Source of the DNA: CAWBQO01 sp963790965
GTDB taxonomy: Bacteria; Bacteroidota; Rhodothermia; Rhodothermales; DASSAV01
Direction of reading: 5' to 3'
Assembly: GCA_963790965.1 (NCBI GenBank)
Contig: CAWBQO010000003.1
Span: forward strand, 1,054,001 to 1,118,000
Length of the DNA: 64,000 nt
The notes under the pieces: generated by a model
The model's database searches: none
Told to the model about the DNA's origin: nothing
Seen by the model: the letters and a program-made list of their open reading frames with translations, nothing else
Position numbers and translations under genes: made by a program
Shown: positions 47,229 to 56,356 of the stretch, in pieces
How the letters are laid out: the number at the start of each line of letters is the position of its first letter
Numbering within the stretch: position 1 is the first letter of the stretch

Positions 47229-47639
47229 ATGAAAGCCACTGCCAGTTTCAAGGTCACCGGGTGGGACCCGGCACCGTATGACCAGCCATCGGACGGCCCG
47301 GAGTTGAGCCGGATCAGCATTCAGAAATCGTTCCACGGCGACTTTACCGGCGAGAGCACCGGCGAGGGGTTGTTCTGCGGCATGAACAATCCGACGGCCG
47401 GCGCAGGCTATGTCGTAAGCGAAAAGGTTACGGGGCGTCTTGGGGATCGGACCGGCAGCTTTGTGATCCAGCATGGCGGGGTAATGGGACCAGGGACCGC
47501 TCCACGCACCTTCGGCCATGTCGTGCCGGGTTCAGGAACCGGCGATCTGGCGGGGCTTGTGGGCACCGTCGAAATAGATCAGGCGGAAGGAGAGCACACG
47601 CTGACGCTGGAATATGACTTCGCCAATGGTGCGGCCTGA
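47229..47639 (+). CDS. DUF3224 domain protein
   Basis: 136 residues from the ATG at 47229 (MKATASFKVTGWDPAPYDQP). The pattern SFHGDFTGESTGEGL, GYVVSEKVTGRLGDRTGSFV, HGGVM and VPGSGTGDLAGLVG matches DUF3224 proteins, small predicted beta-barrels of unknown function common in soil bacteria. An upstream in-frame extension into the 406-bp repeats is discounted. It is isolated from other genes. Confidence 0.85.
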   Translation: MKATASFKVTGWDPAPYDQPSDGPELSRISIQKSFHGDFTGESTGEGLFCGMNNPTAGAGYVVSEKVTGRLGDRTGSFVIQHGGVMGPGTAPRTFGHVVPGSGTGDLAGLVGTVEIDQAEGEHTLTLEYDFANGAA

Positions 47640-48102
47640 TCCGGCATCACGGCAACATCGGACCGGCCGTTCGCGGTCGGCCCGCCGAAGGCGCGGACTC
47701 GTCTCGCCGGCTACCATCGACTTCTGGAGATTTCACGACCGCATACCTCCTGAACGAGCCACAAGCCCGCGCTCCATGGACGATGCGGCCAGGACGGCGG
47801 CGCGATGCGCGTGGCGCGCCTGAATGTTGCGGCACGGAGGTTCCTGTGGAGTGAACGTCGGAGGTAGTCGTTTCAAGCGCTCCAAGCCAAGAGCCATAAT
47901 ACGGCCGTTGCGGATCGGATGCGGCGAAACCGACCCACAGCCCCTCCCGCCTGCATGGATGAGGGGGTTCGCGCAGCACCGTTTTGCGCGGAGCGGCCGT
48001 GATAAGTCTGCAACACCCATCCCACGGCGCAGAGAACTCGCAAGCCGGAGAAGGCTTTTTCTTACTTTACGAAGCTCCTGTCCCCTCCGCAGACTTCCAT
48101 CC
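47640..48102. other. intergenic region, no gene recognised
   Basis: About 460 bases. A GC-rich imperfect inverted repeat (about 47660-47690, GACCGGCCGTTCGCGGTCGG) just after the DUF3224 stop may end transcription. TACTTTAC at about 48063-48070 resembles a weak -7 box for the next gene. The open frame extending the next gene upstream to 47824 has no conserved sequence. Confidence 0.45.
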
Positions 48103-49761
48103 ATGCGCACGTCCACGCCTCTCCTTCTCCTGCTGCTCGCCGGACTCCTTTTACCCGCGAACGGCCCGGCTGCTGCGCAGGCGCAGCCGTTGAAAGGGCT
48201 GATCTGGCAGGAGCCGCAAGATGTGCGGCGCGCCGAATCCGACCTTCTCGAAATGAGCCGGATGGGCGTCGAGGCCGTCCGCACGAACATCGTTCGAAAC
48301 GAACAACTGCTGTATCACGCCGATTCGCTCGGCATCCTCTTCTTTCAAGACCTCCCGGTTCGCTACCTCCCCGCACAGTCTCTCGTCGACACCGTAGGGT
48401 ACGCTGCGCGCCTCATTGAACTGATTGCCGCCCGCGCGCGGCTCCACCCGTCGGCGCGTTACTTCGGGCTTGCCACAATGTCCGACACGAGCGACCCGGC
48501 GGCTTGTCCCTATTTCGAGCAGCTCACGGCGCGCGTGAAGGAGCGCGTGCCGAGCGGCAAGACGTACTACATCACCCCATACGTGGAGGGCGAGCAGTGC
48601 GCCGGCAACGTTGATTTTGTGCTTCTCAACACGCTCGGCACCGCCCCGCCTTTGCAGATGCTACGCCGCTGGCATACCGCCGAGACCCGCAGCACTCCCG
48701 TTGGACTCGCTTCTCTCGGCATTGCTTTTCTGCCGGAAGCGCGGCGGAGCGGAGAGTCGCCGGTGCCGCTCGAAGCGCAGGCACGCTATGTCGAAAACAT
48801 CCTCGACAGCCTCCTTCAGCGCCAACCCGCCGCTGTGACAGCGGCCGTCTTCGTTCACCGCTGGCGGGACCTCCCCGACTCCCTCGGGCAGGAAGCCCGC
48901 GTTCCGCCGCCGGGACTCAACAGCGCCCAGGGCAAACGCCGCCCGCTATACGATGTGGTCTCGGGAATGTACTCCGGCAGGCAAATGGTGTTTGCCTTTA
49001 ATAGCGTGCAGACCAGCGGGAGCGGCTGGTCCTGGCGCATCCTGCTCGGATGGGCGGCCGTAGCTGCGCTCGCGATTGCCTATGCTTCCTCTCCGCGCCT
49101 CCGCTCGACGGTGCCACGCTACTTCGGCGCCCATGCATTTTACCGCGACGCCATTCGGGAGGGACGAGATATTCTGCTCGGATCGAGCGCTTTGATCCTG
49201 CTCGTCGTCTCGCTCGCAGCCGGTCTGGCCGCGGCGGCGCTGTTCGAGCAAATACAGGCCGGACCTGTTTTCACGCTCATCGTGCAGTGGAGCCTCCCCG
49301 GTGTGGCAAGGTTGCTCATTGCCATGCGCGACAATCTCTGGATTGCCGTGCTCGTGGTGGGGCTGTTCTACGGACTGAGCGCCTTCATCTGGAGCATCGT
49401 GCTCGCGCTCGCGTCACGGAGGCGGTACAGCCTGACGTTCACGCAAGCGTTTATGCTGGTCGTATGGCCGCGTTGGCCGCTGCTGTTCCTGCTGCCGGCA
49501 GCGCTCGTCGTCCCCGTCCTTGCGCCCGGCAGCGCCTTTGATGCCGCCGCCGTGCTCGTGTTCGTATGGCTCATCCTCACGGTTTATGGCGTTCTGCGGT
49601 CGGTTTACGATTGTTACCAGGTCTCGCGCGTGCCGCTTCACGTGCTGCTCATCGCGTGGCTCCTGAACCCCTACTTCCTCGCGCTCATCGCGATGCTCGT
49701 CATAGCCGTCGTCGCTGAGCCGTACATTTGGTTCCTCTACCACCTCGTCCAGTACACGTAA
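48103..49761 (+). CDS. membrane protein with degenerate glycosidase-like domain
   Basis: 552 residues from the ATG at 48103, with a signal peptide (MRTSTPLLLLLLAGLLLPAN, cleavage near AAAQAQ). Residues about 25-310 look like a GH2-type TIM barrel: VRRAESDLLEMSRMGVEAVR then YHADSLGILFFQDLP echo the GH2 ADLxxMKxLGxNAVRTxHYP ... CDExGILVxxE pattern. No paired catalytic Glu motif is obvious. Residues about 320-552 form five to six membrane helices in a Yip1-like arrangement. The function is unknown; possibly a carbohydrate sensor or envelope factor. Confidence 0.65.
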   Translation: MRTSTPLLLLLLAGLLLPANGPAAAQAQPLKGLIWQEPQDVRRAESDLLEMSRMGVEAVRTNIVRNEQLLYHADSLGILFFQDLPVRYLPAQSLVDTVGYAARLIELIAARARLHPSARYFGLATMSDTSDPAACPYFEQLTARVKERVPSGKTYYITPYVEGEQCAGNVDFVLLNTLGTAPPLQMLRRWHTAETRSTPVGLASLGIAFLPEARRSGESPVPLEAQARYVENILDSLLQRQPAAVTAAVFVHRWRDLPDSLGQEARVPPPGLNSAQGKRRPLYDVVSGMYSGRQMVFAFNSVQTSGSGWSWRILLGWAAVAALAIAYASSPRLRSTVPRYFGAHAFYRDAIREGRDILLGSSALILLVVSLAAGLAAAALFEQIQAGPVFTLIVQWSLPGVARLLIAMRDNLWIAVLVVGLFYGLSAFIWSIVLALASRRRYSLTFTQAFMLVVWPRWPLLFLLPAALVVPVLAPGSAFDAAAVLVFVWLILTVYGVLRSVYDCYQVSRVPLHVLLIAWLLNPYFLALIAMLVIAVVAEPYIWFLYHLVQYT

Positions 49762-49901
49762 GACGACCGTCCTTTCGGATCGAACCTGCTGAACCGACGC
49801 AGATCCCGTCAGCGGAAGGCAAACAAGGGCGAACCGCGAACGACATTGAGCGACTGCACGACGCGGAACCGGAAGGTCACCGGCCCTGCGTAAGCAGCAA
49901 A

Positions 49902-49932
49902 AGCGCCGGACGAGTGGTGCTCATCCGGCGCT
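49902..49932. terminator. bidirectional terminator hairpin
   Basis: A 13-bp stem AGCGCCGGAyGAG (49902-49914 with 49920-49932, one non-canonical position) around a 5-base loop, in the 231-base gap between convergent genes. It has TTTGCTGCTT on the minus side and CTCTGCTTTCTT on the plus side. Confidence 0.65.
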
Positions 49933-49992
49933 CTCTGCTTTCTTGTGCAACCGAAGCCGGGCACCATTCAGCCCGGCGACGAGGTAGGGCGT

Positions 49993-50547
49993 TTAATCAA
50001 ATAGGTCGCCCTGGAACTCGCCTTCTTCCAGGATGCCGTTCCGATTGCGATCCCAGAGGCCGTAGTAGCCGGAGTAAACCTCGTTTTGGGCAAGCTCGTT
50101 GTTGCGGTCCGTGTCCCACGAGGTATACGCTCCCGTCCGCATCTCGTTGTCATCGAGTACGCCGTTGCGGTCCGTGTCCCACTCGTCGTACATACCCTCA
50201 TCAAGCCCCCACTCGTCGCGGGCGATCTCCCGATCAGCGTTCGTGTCCCAAGAGTTGAACAGCCCGGCCGATCCCCAGCCGGTCTCCCACTCCGTCTGGT
50301 CGATGCCGCCGCTTGCGTCCGTGTCCCAGCGGTTGTAGTAGCCCGTCGCACCGGCTCCGGTGTTGAACTCATTGTCATCGAGCATCCCGTTTCCATCGAG
50401 ATCCCAATCGGCGTAGTAGCTCGACGTGCCGGCACCAGGGGCAACGCCCTCCATCGGAGCGACCGTTTCGACCTCTTCGTCCCCCGCTTCGCAGCCGGTG
50501 ATAAGCAGTGCTGCAACGGTAAGCGCGCTCAGTAATAGTCGTTTCAT
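49993..50547 (-). CDS. lipoprotein with six EF-hand-like loops
   Basis: 184 residues. The signal peptide MKRLLLSALTVAALLITGC carries a lipobox (LITGC, lipidation at Cys19). After a short acidic linker come six regularly spaced calcium-loop motifs: DLDGNGMLDDNEF, DTDASGGIDQTEW, DTNADREIARDEW, DTDRNGVLDDNEM, DTDRNNELAQNEV, DRNRNGILEEGEF, each after an aromatic W-D or W-x-D. Most keep the D-x-D-x-D/N-G-x-I/L-x-x-x-E pattern. A strong ribosome binding site, AGGAGGT, 9 bases before the ATG sets the start. A hairpin (50592-50612, AACGGAC/GTCCGTT) lies in the leader. Confidence 0.88.
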   Translation of the reverse strand: MKRLLLSALTVAALLITGCEAGDEEVETVAPMEGVAPGAGTSSYYADWDLDGNGMLDDNEFNTGAGATGYYNRWDTDASGGIDQTEWETGWGSAGLFNSWDTNADREIARDEWGLDEGMYDEWDTDRNGVLDDNEMRTGAYTSWDTDRNNELAQNEVYSGYYGLWDRNRNGILEEGEFQGDLFD

Positions 50548-50749
50548 GTTGTGTTTACCTCCTTTGTCATCGTGTCTGGTGATGTGAGACGAACGGACAG
50601 CCTGGGTCCGTTCCATAGGCACCTGTAAGCTTGGCGTCCGCCTCAGAGTTTCCGCGGTTCCACGAAGGTAACACGAGTCCGGCGTGGCCGAAGCCGCTCG
50701 GCGGTTCAAGTTTTCAAACGTCAAAGCACGCCATTTCGGCCGGTTCGCG

Positions 50750-50756
50750 TATTTTG
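50750..50756 (+). promoter_or_regulatory. possible -7 box of the TonB receptor gene
   Basis: TATTTTG, 40 bases upstream of the ATG, the same heptamer as in the tRNA-tuf promoter. No clear upstream TTG element is at the normal distance. Confidence 0.35.
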
Positions 50757-50796
50757 CGACCCCGCCGCACTGAAGCAATCAAAGTCATTCATATAG

Positions 50797-52764
50797 ATGC
50801 TCTTTCCGACGCTTTCTTCATTCTCGCCGCAAACGGCCGCGGGCGGAAGCCTTCATCTCCTGGCGCTGATGCTCATTGCCGCACCTGCGGCACGCGCGCA
50901 GAACGTGGCCATGGAAGGCACGCTGCCGGACTCGATCGTGGTGACGGCCACGCGGCAAGCGGAATCGATTCGCAGTGCCGGCCGCCGCGTCGACGTGCTG
51001 ACGGCGGCCGACATCGCCGCGCTTCCCGTTTCTTCCGTCGATGAACTGCTGCGCACCGTCGGGGGCGTTGAAATACAAAGCCGGGGAGGATTCGGCGTTC
51101 AGAGCGACATCACGATGCGTGGATCGACGTTCAACGGCGTCCTTGTTCTGCTCGACGGCATCCGCGTGAACGACCCGATGACCGGACACTTCTTCGCTGA
51201 TCTGCCCATGCCATTGTCCGAGATAGCGCGCATCGAGGTGCTGCGCGGTCCGGGCACCGTGCTCTACGGCCCGGATGCCATCGGCGGCGTGGTTCAGCTC
51301 TTTACCTACGAAGGGCTTCGAAACGCTCCTTCGAGCCGGGACCAGATCGGCGGTTCACTCGCGCTGCAGGTGGGCGACCATGCGCTCTACAAAAGCAGTG
51401 TCGCCGCGCGCGCGGCCGTCCGAGCATCTGCGATGAGCATTGCGTCCACCTTCGAGGGCACGGACGGGATGGACCTCTACCGCAACGGCGAACCGGTGGT
51501 TGGCAATGACGGACCCGTTCGCGCGGATTTCCGCCGTAGCGCCCATACGGCGGCGCTGTCTCGCCCGCTCGGAGGCGCGCAGCTCTTTACCCGCGTAGGC
51601 GTAGATGCCCGGGAGTTTGGCGCGTACCACTTTTATACAGACTCCCCCTCCGATACGGCGCGCGAGAAGACCGCGACCCTCTGGGCGCAGGCACGGCTCG
51701 AGCAGGCGAAGGGGCCGCTCCCCTGGCGCGTCCATGCGGCTGCTCGTCGGCACACGGACGAGTACTGCTTTTACCCGCGCCTTCAGCCGAACAAGCACAC
51801 CAGTAGCCTCTACACCGTTCTTGGCGAAGCAGGAACGGTGCTTTCGAACCGTGTGGGGCTGACGGCGGGAGCCACCGCGACGGCACGTACAATCGACAGC
51901 AACAACCACGGCGAACATGCGGATGTGTCTGCCGGCGTCTTCTCGCTGTTCCGGTTCGAAATGCCGCTGGGCATCGTCGTTCATGCGGGAGGGCGGCTCG
52001 ACTACGACCCGTCCTACGGCATCGAACCTACACCGCAGATCAGCGCCGCCTACTCGGCCGGTATGCTGACGCTCTACGCGGGAGGCGGACGCGCCATTCG
52101 CGCCCCAAACTACGTGGAACGCTACATAAACACCGCCATTGCGCGTCCCCGAGGCCAGAACCTCGGCGATCCCGACCTTACACCTGAACGGGCCTGGACG
52201 TACGAAGCCGGCCTCGACCTCTACCCTGCCTCCGGGTTTAGCATGCACGCGGCCGTATTCAACCGGACCACGGACGGCCTCATTGACTTTGCCAAAGTCT
52301 CTTCGGCGGATACCGTTTGGCTTGCTCGCAATCTGCACCGCGTGGTGACCCGAGGCGTAGAACTGGACGGCAAGATGTCGCAGTCGTTCCGCTTCGGCAG
52401 GCTGCGCGCGGGCGCTTCGTACGCCTTGCTTGACGCGACGCTGCGGCGGCCGGACCCCACCGTGACATATAAATATGCGCTCTCCAACGCGCGTCATCTC
52501 GTGCAAGGAACCGCGTCGTTGGAAGTGGGCGATGCCTCTCTCGGCGCTCAGATGCTCTGGAAAGATCCTCTTGAAGGCAATCCCTATCAGACGGTTTCAT
52601 ACGCCGTATTCAACGCCTCCCTCGGGTACCGCATCTATTGGGGCAGACAGCGCCTGGTACTCTCTGCGGAGTTGCGAAACATCTTCGATCAGGCGTACTA
52701 TGAACTCTTCGACGCTCCGATGCCGGGTAGATGGTGGATCGTCGGGGTGACACTCGCCCGCTAA
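50797..52764 (+). CDS. TonB-dependent outer membrane receptor
   Basis: 655 residues: a signal peptide (LHLLALMLIAAPAARAQN), a TonB-box-like DSIVVTATR near residue 46, a plug domain (residues about 60-170: VSSVDELLRTVGGVEIQSRG, TMRGSTFNGVLVLLDGIRVN, IARIEVLRGPGTVLYGPDAI) and a 22-strand-type barrel ending with the aromatic-rich FDAPMPGRWWIVGVTLAR. It is closest by eye to BtuB/CirA-like receptors. The ligand is unknown; no partner ABC transporter is in the window. Confidence 0.92.
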   Translation: MLFPTLSSFSPQTAAGGSLHLLALMLIAAPAARAQNVAMEGTLPDSIVVTATRQAESIRSAGRRVDVLTAADIAALPVSSVDELLRTVGGVEIQSRGGFGVQSDITMRGSTFNGVLVLLDGIRVNDPMTGHFFADLPMPLSEIARIEVLRGPGTVLYGPDAIGGVVQLFTYEGLRNAPSSRDQIGGSLALQVGDHALYKSSVAARAAVRASAMSIASTFEGTDGMDLYRNGEPVVGNDGPVRADFRRSAHTAALSRPLGGAQLFTRVGVDAREFGAYHFYTDSPSDTAREKTATLWAQARLEQAKGPLPWRVHAAARRHTDEYCFYPRLQPNKHTSSLYTVLGEAGTVLSNRVGLTAGATATARTIDSNNHGEHADVSAGVFSLFRFEMPLGIVVHAGGRLDYDPSYGIEPTPQISAAYSAGMLTLYAGGGRAIRAPNYVERYINTAIARPRGQNLGDPDLTPERAWTYEAGLDLYPASGFSMHAAVFNRTTDGLIDFAKVSSADTVWLARNLHRVVTRGVELDGKMSQSFRFGRLRAGASYALLDATLRRPDPTVTYKYALSNARHLVQGTASLEVGDASLGAQMLWKDPLEGNPYQTVSYAVFNASLGYRIYWGRQRLVLSAELRNIFDQAYYELFDAPMPGRWWIVGVTLAR

Positions 52765-52802
52765 AGCCGCGGCGTAGGAGAGAAAGGTGAAGAGCAGGTC
52801 GG

Positions 52803-54287
52803 ATGCAGCAATTGGAGTTTCAGACTCGGCAGGAAGGACCGGATCCCGTTCCGCGGGACCGCTGCCCGATTGTGGTTGATCTGGACGACTGCTTGCTCTC
52901 AACGGACGTTCTGTGGGAGAGCCTTTTCGTGCTGCTGCGGAAAGAACCCATGGCCGCCATCCGCCTCATCCCGTCAATCACGCGCGGCAAAGCTGCGTTT
53001 AAGGACAAACTCGCGAGGCTGGCGGTCCCCGACCCGGCGGAACTTCCGGTTCGCCGAGACCTCCTGACGTTTCTGAAGCAGGCCGATGCGGCGGGAAGAC
53101 CCATCATCCTTGCCACGGCAACCCACAAAATTGCCGCCGAGCGGATCGCAGAGGGTTATGGCCTCTTCTCCGCCGTCATCGCGACCGACGACAAGAATAA
53201 CCTTTCGGGCGTGCGCAAACTCGCGGCCATTCGCAAGATGCTCGGGGAAAGTGCGCCTTTTGACTACATCGGGGATGCGCCGGTCGACGAACCCCTCTGG
53301 AGAGCGTCGCGGCGCGCGTATGTCGCCCATAGATCCCGGCGGCTCACCGAGCGCGTTCGCCGCACGGGAAAGCTGGAGCGGGTTTTCGAACCGGCAGAAC
53401 CGAGGCACAAGGCCATTCCCCGCGCGATGCGCGTTCATCAGTGGGTCAAGAACGCGCTGATCTTCCTTCCCCCGTTGCTGGCACATCGCTTCAGCGCGCC
53501 CGGCGTCTGGCTGCACGCGGTGCTCGCCTTTGTAGCGTTTTCCTTCTGCGCCTCCGGCGTCTACGTGCTGAACGACCTGTTTGACCTTTCGTCCGACCGG
53601 CGGCATCCTTATAAGCGGCACCGCCCGTTCGCTTCGGGCGCGCTACCCATCCGCACCGGCGTACTGCTCGTGCCGCTCTTGTTCGCAGCCTCATTCGCCC
53701 TCTCGCTAACACTACTGCCGCCGGCATTCACGGGCGCGCTGGTGCTGTACGTAGCCGCCACCACGGCCTACTCGTTCTGGCTGAAGCGGGTGGTACTGGT
53801 AGACGTGCTGGTGCTCGCCTGCCTCTACGCACTGCGGGTTGTCGCGGGCGGATTCGCGACGGACGTTCCCGTGTCGCAGTGGCTCCTTGCCTTCTCGCTC
53901 TTCCTCTTCGCGAGCCTTGCCTTCGTGAAGCGCTACGCCGAACTTCGCCACCTGGAGCAGCGCGAGGCTCTGTTCTCGCACGGACGCGGCTATGCGGTCG
54001 CCGATCTCGACATGATCCGAAGTATCGGAACCAGTGCCGGCCTCATTTCGGTGCTCGTGTTCACGCTCTACGTCTCGTCGGAGGACGTGGCCGCGCTCTA
54101 CGCCAACCCCAACGTACTGTGGCTCATCAGCCCGCTGCTCCTCTACTGGATCGCGCGGATGTGGCTGCTTGCCCATCGCGGACGCATGCACGACGATCCG
54201 ATTGTATTCACTGCGCGGGATCCCGTGAGTTACGGGATTGGCGCTGCGGTGGCGTTGATCGGTGCCCTTGCCATTGTTCAGGTTTAA
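52803..54287 (+). CDS. HAD-UbiA fusion, polyprenyl-phosphate phosphoribosyltransferase-like
   Basis: 494 residues in two parts. Residues about 20-200 are a HAD phosphatase domain: VVDLDDCLLSTD (motif I), LATATHK (II) and IGDAPVDEPLW (IV). Residues about 210-494 are a UbiA-type membrane prenyltransferase with the Asp-rich motif NDLFDLSSDRRHPYKRHRP and YSFWLKRVVLVDVLVL. This motif type belongs to 5-phosphoribosyl-1-pyrophosphate:decaprenyl-phosphate transferases; the HAD part could remove the 5-phosphate from the product. It stands first in a tight operon with DprE1- and DprE2-like genes (15 bases, then a 4-base overlap). Confidence 0.85.
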   Translation: MQQLEFQTRQEGPDPVPRDRCPIVVDLDDCLLSTDVLWESLFVLLRKEPMAAIRLIPSITRGKAAFKDKLARLAVPDPAELPVRRDLLTFLKQADAAGRPIILATATHKIAAERIAEGYGLFSAVIATDDKNNLSGVRKLAAIRKMLGESAPFDYIGDAPVDEPLWRASRRAYVAHRSRRLTERVRRTGKLERVFEPAEPRHKAIPRAMRVHQWVKNALIFLPPLLAHRFSAPGVWLHAVLAFVAFSFCASGVYVLNDLFDLSSDRRHPYKRHRPFASGALPIRTGVLLVPLLFAASFALSLTLLPPAFTGALVLYVAATTAYSFWLKRVVLVDVLVLACLYALRVVAGGFATDVPVSQWLLAFSLFLFASLAFVKRYAELRHLEQREALFSHGRGYAVADLDMIRSIGTSAGLISVLVFTLYVSSEDVAALYANPNVLWLISPLLLYWIARMWLLAHRGRMHDDPIVFTARDPVSYGIGAAVALIGALAIVQV

Positions 54288-54302
54288 GAGGGAGTCCGCC
54301 GC

Positions 54303-55622
54303 ATGAAGCTGTACGAATCGTGGGGGCGTTTCCCCACCGCCCCCCCGCGTGAGGCATGGCCCGTCTACTGGCAAGACGCCGTGCCGGACCTCTCGAACAG
54401 AGACGCGCCCGTGCTTCCCTACGGCCTCGGGCGCAGTTACGGGGACGTCTGCCTCAACCGAGACGGCTACCTGCTCGACACGTCCCCGCTCGACCGCTTC
54501 TTGCACTTCGACGCCGAAAACGGACTCCTGCGCTGCGAGTCCGGGACTTCGCTCGACAGCATCCTCCGGCTCATCGTGCCGAAAGGATGGTTCCTGCCGG
54601 TCACGCCCGGCACGCGGTTCGTCACCGTCGGCGGTGCCATCGCGAACGACGTTCATGGCAAGAACCACCACGTTGACGGCACCTTCGGCCGCCATGTCGC
54701 GCGTTTTGAACTCCTGCGCTCGAGCGGCGAGCGCCTGATCTGCTCCCCGAGCGAGAACCCCGGCCTCTTTGCTGCAACGATCGGCGGGCTGGGCCTCACC
54801 GGGCTTGTTCTCTGGGCAGAAATCAGGCTGCGGCCCATCCGTGGTCCGCTCATAGACGCCGACACCATCCGGTTCGCATCGCTGGACAACTTCTTTGAGC
54901 TTTCTGCGGAGTCGGGGCAGACGCATCAATACACGGTGGCATGGATCGACTGCCTCGCAAAAGGCAAGCGGCTGGGCAGAGGCCTGTTTATGCGGGGCAA
55001 CCATGCCGACATACAGAAAGACAAAGATCCGCAGCGCGCATTGCTCAGTATGCCCTTCAACGCCCCTCCCGCGCTCTTGAACCGCGGGACCATTGCCGCC
55101 TTTAACACCCTCTACTATCGCGGCCGACCGGCCAGAGTGGAGCATCGGCTCGTACTGTACGCTCCCTTCTTCTACCCGCTTGATGCCGTGGCTCACTGGA
55201 ACCGCATCTATGGCAAGCGAGGATTTCTTCAGTATCAGTTTGTAGTGCCTTTTGCCGACGGTCGCGATGCGATCCGCAGCATCCTTGACCGGATTGCGCG
55301 CTCCGGCCGCTCATCCTTCCTCGCCGTGCTCAAGGTCTTCGGCGACGTGCCCTCGCCGGGTATGCTCTCCTTCCCGCGCCCGGGCGTGACACTCGCGCTC
55401 GACTTCCCCTACAGTCCAGCAACCGTCGATCTTCTGCGCGAGCTGGACGTGACGGTCCGCGAAGCGGGCGGCGCGCTTTACCCGGCCAAGGACGCCTGCA
55501 TGATCCCGGAGACCTTCGCGGCCGGTTATCCAAACTGGCGTGAGTTCGTCCCATTCATCGATCCGGCTTTCTCGTCTTCCTTCTGGCGGCGGATGGGCTT
55601 TGGCCATGCACAGTCGCAATGA
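54303..55622 (+). CDS. dprE1: FAD-binding oxidoreductase, DprE1-like
   Basis: 439 residues. FAD-binding motifs LGRSYGD (Arg44-Asp48) and GTRFVTVGGAIANDVHGKNHH identify the vanillyl-alcohol-oxidase superfamily and the decaprenylphosphoryl-beta-D-ribose oxidase group, with the C-terminal YPAKDACMIPETF segment corresponding to the DprE1 substrate-site region. It is predicted to oxidise the C2 hydroxyl of polyprenyl-phospho-ribose. Its stop overlaps the next start by 4 bases (ATGA). Confidence 0.85.
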   Translation: MKLYESWGRFPTAPPREAWPVYWQDAVPDLSNRDAPVLPYGLGRSYGDVCLNRDGYLLDTSPLDRFLHFDAENGLLRCESGTSLDSILRLIVPKGWFLPVTPGTRFVTVGGAIANDVHGKNHHVDGTFGRHVARFELLRSSGERLICSPSENPGLFAATIGGLGLTGLVLWAEIRLRPIRGPLIDADTIRFASLDNFFELSAESGQTHQYTVAWIDCLAKGKRLGRGLFMRGNHADIQKDKDPQRALLSMPFNAPPALLNRGTIAAFNTLYYRGRPARVEHRLVLYAPFFYPLDAVAHWNRIYGKRGFLQYQFVVPFADGRDAIRSILDRIARSGRSSFLAVLKVFGDVPSPGMLSFPRPGVTLALDFPYSPATVDLLRELDVTVREAGGALYPAKDACMIPETFAAGYPNWREFVPFIDPAFSSSFWRRMGFGHAQSQ

Positions 55623-56353
55623 ACGTCCTCCTCATCGGTGCCACCTCCTCGATTGCCCACGCTACGGCCCGCCTGTTCGCCTCGGACGGCGACAGCCTCT
55701 TTCTCGTCGGGCGCAACGCGGATCGACTCGGGGCGGTCGCGGCGGATCTTGCAGCGCGGGGCGCACGCGGCACCCACACGTACCTCCTGGATGCCGCGGA
55801 TCTCGACGCGCACGCGGCCATGTTCGAAGCCGCCACGCGGGCGCTCGGCCGAATCGACGTTGCCCTCATCGCCCACGGCGTCCTCCCGGACCAGCAGCAG
55901 GCGCAGGATTCCGTCCCCGCCCTCGTGGACGCATTTCAGGTGAACGCCCTCAGCGTCATGGCGCTGATGACGCGGCTTGGCTCCGTGTTTGAGGCGCAGG
56001 GTGGCGGATGTATCGCCGTGATCTCTTCCGTCGCGGGAGATCGCGGGCGCGGGAGCAACTACGTCTACGGTGCCGCCAAAGCAGCGGTGTCAACCTTTGC
56101 CGGGGGCCTTCGAAATCGGCTCGCGAGTGCGGGTGTGCGGGTCGTAACCATCAAACCCGGCTTCGTGGACACGCCGATGACCGCTGCCCTCCCAAAAAAC
56201 GCGCTCTTTGCCTCGCCCGAGGCCGTCGGGCGCGCCGTTTACCGGGCGACGAAACGAGGGCCGGAGGTCGTATATGCGCCTTTCTTCTGGCGCTATGTCA
56301 TGGCGGGCGTCCGGGCCGTGCCCGAGCGGCTCTTCAAGCGACTCCACCTTTAG
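55619..56353 (+). CDS. dprE2: short-chain dehydrogenase, DprE2-like
   Basis: 244 residues. The N-terminal NAD(P)-binding motif is IGATSSIAHATAR (G-x3-S-x-I type, as in DprE2), followed by HGVLPDQQQAQ, the active-site Ser in ISSVAG, and Tyr150-x3-Lys154. It would reduce the 2-keto intermediate from the DprE1-like enzyme to the arabinose epimer. The C-terminus is basic and may touch the membrane. Confidence 0.85.
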   Translation: MNVLLIGATSSIAHATARLFASDGDSLFLVGRNADRLGAVAADLAARGARGTHTYLLDAADLDAHAAMFEAATRALGRIDVALIAHGVLPDQQQAQDSVPALVDAFQVNALSVMALMTRLGSVFEAQGGGCIAVISSVAGDRGRGSNYVYGAAKAAVSTFAGGLRNRLASAGVRVVTIKPGFVDTPMTAALPKNALFASPEAVGRAVYRATKRGPEVVYAPFFWRYVMAGVRAVPERLFKRLHL

Positions 56354-56356
56354 CCT

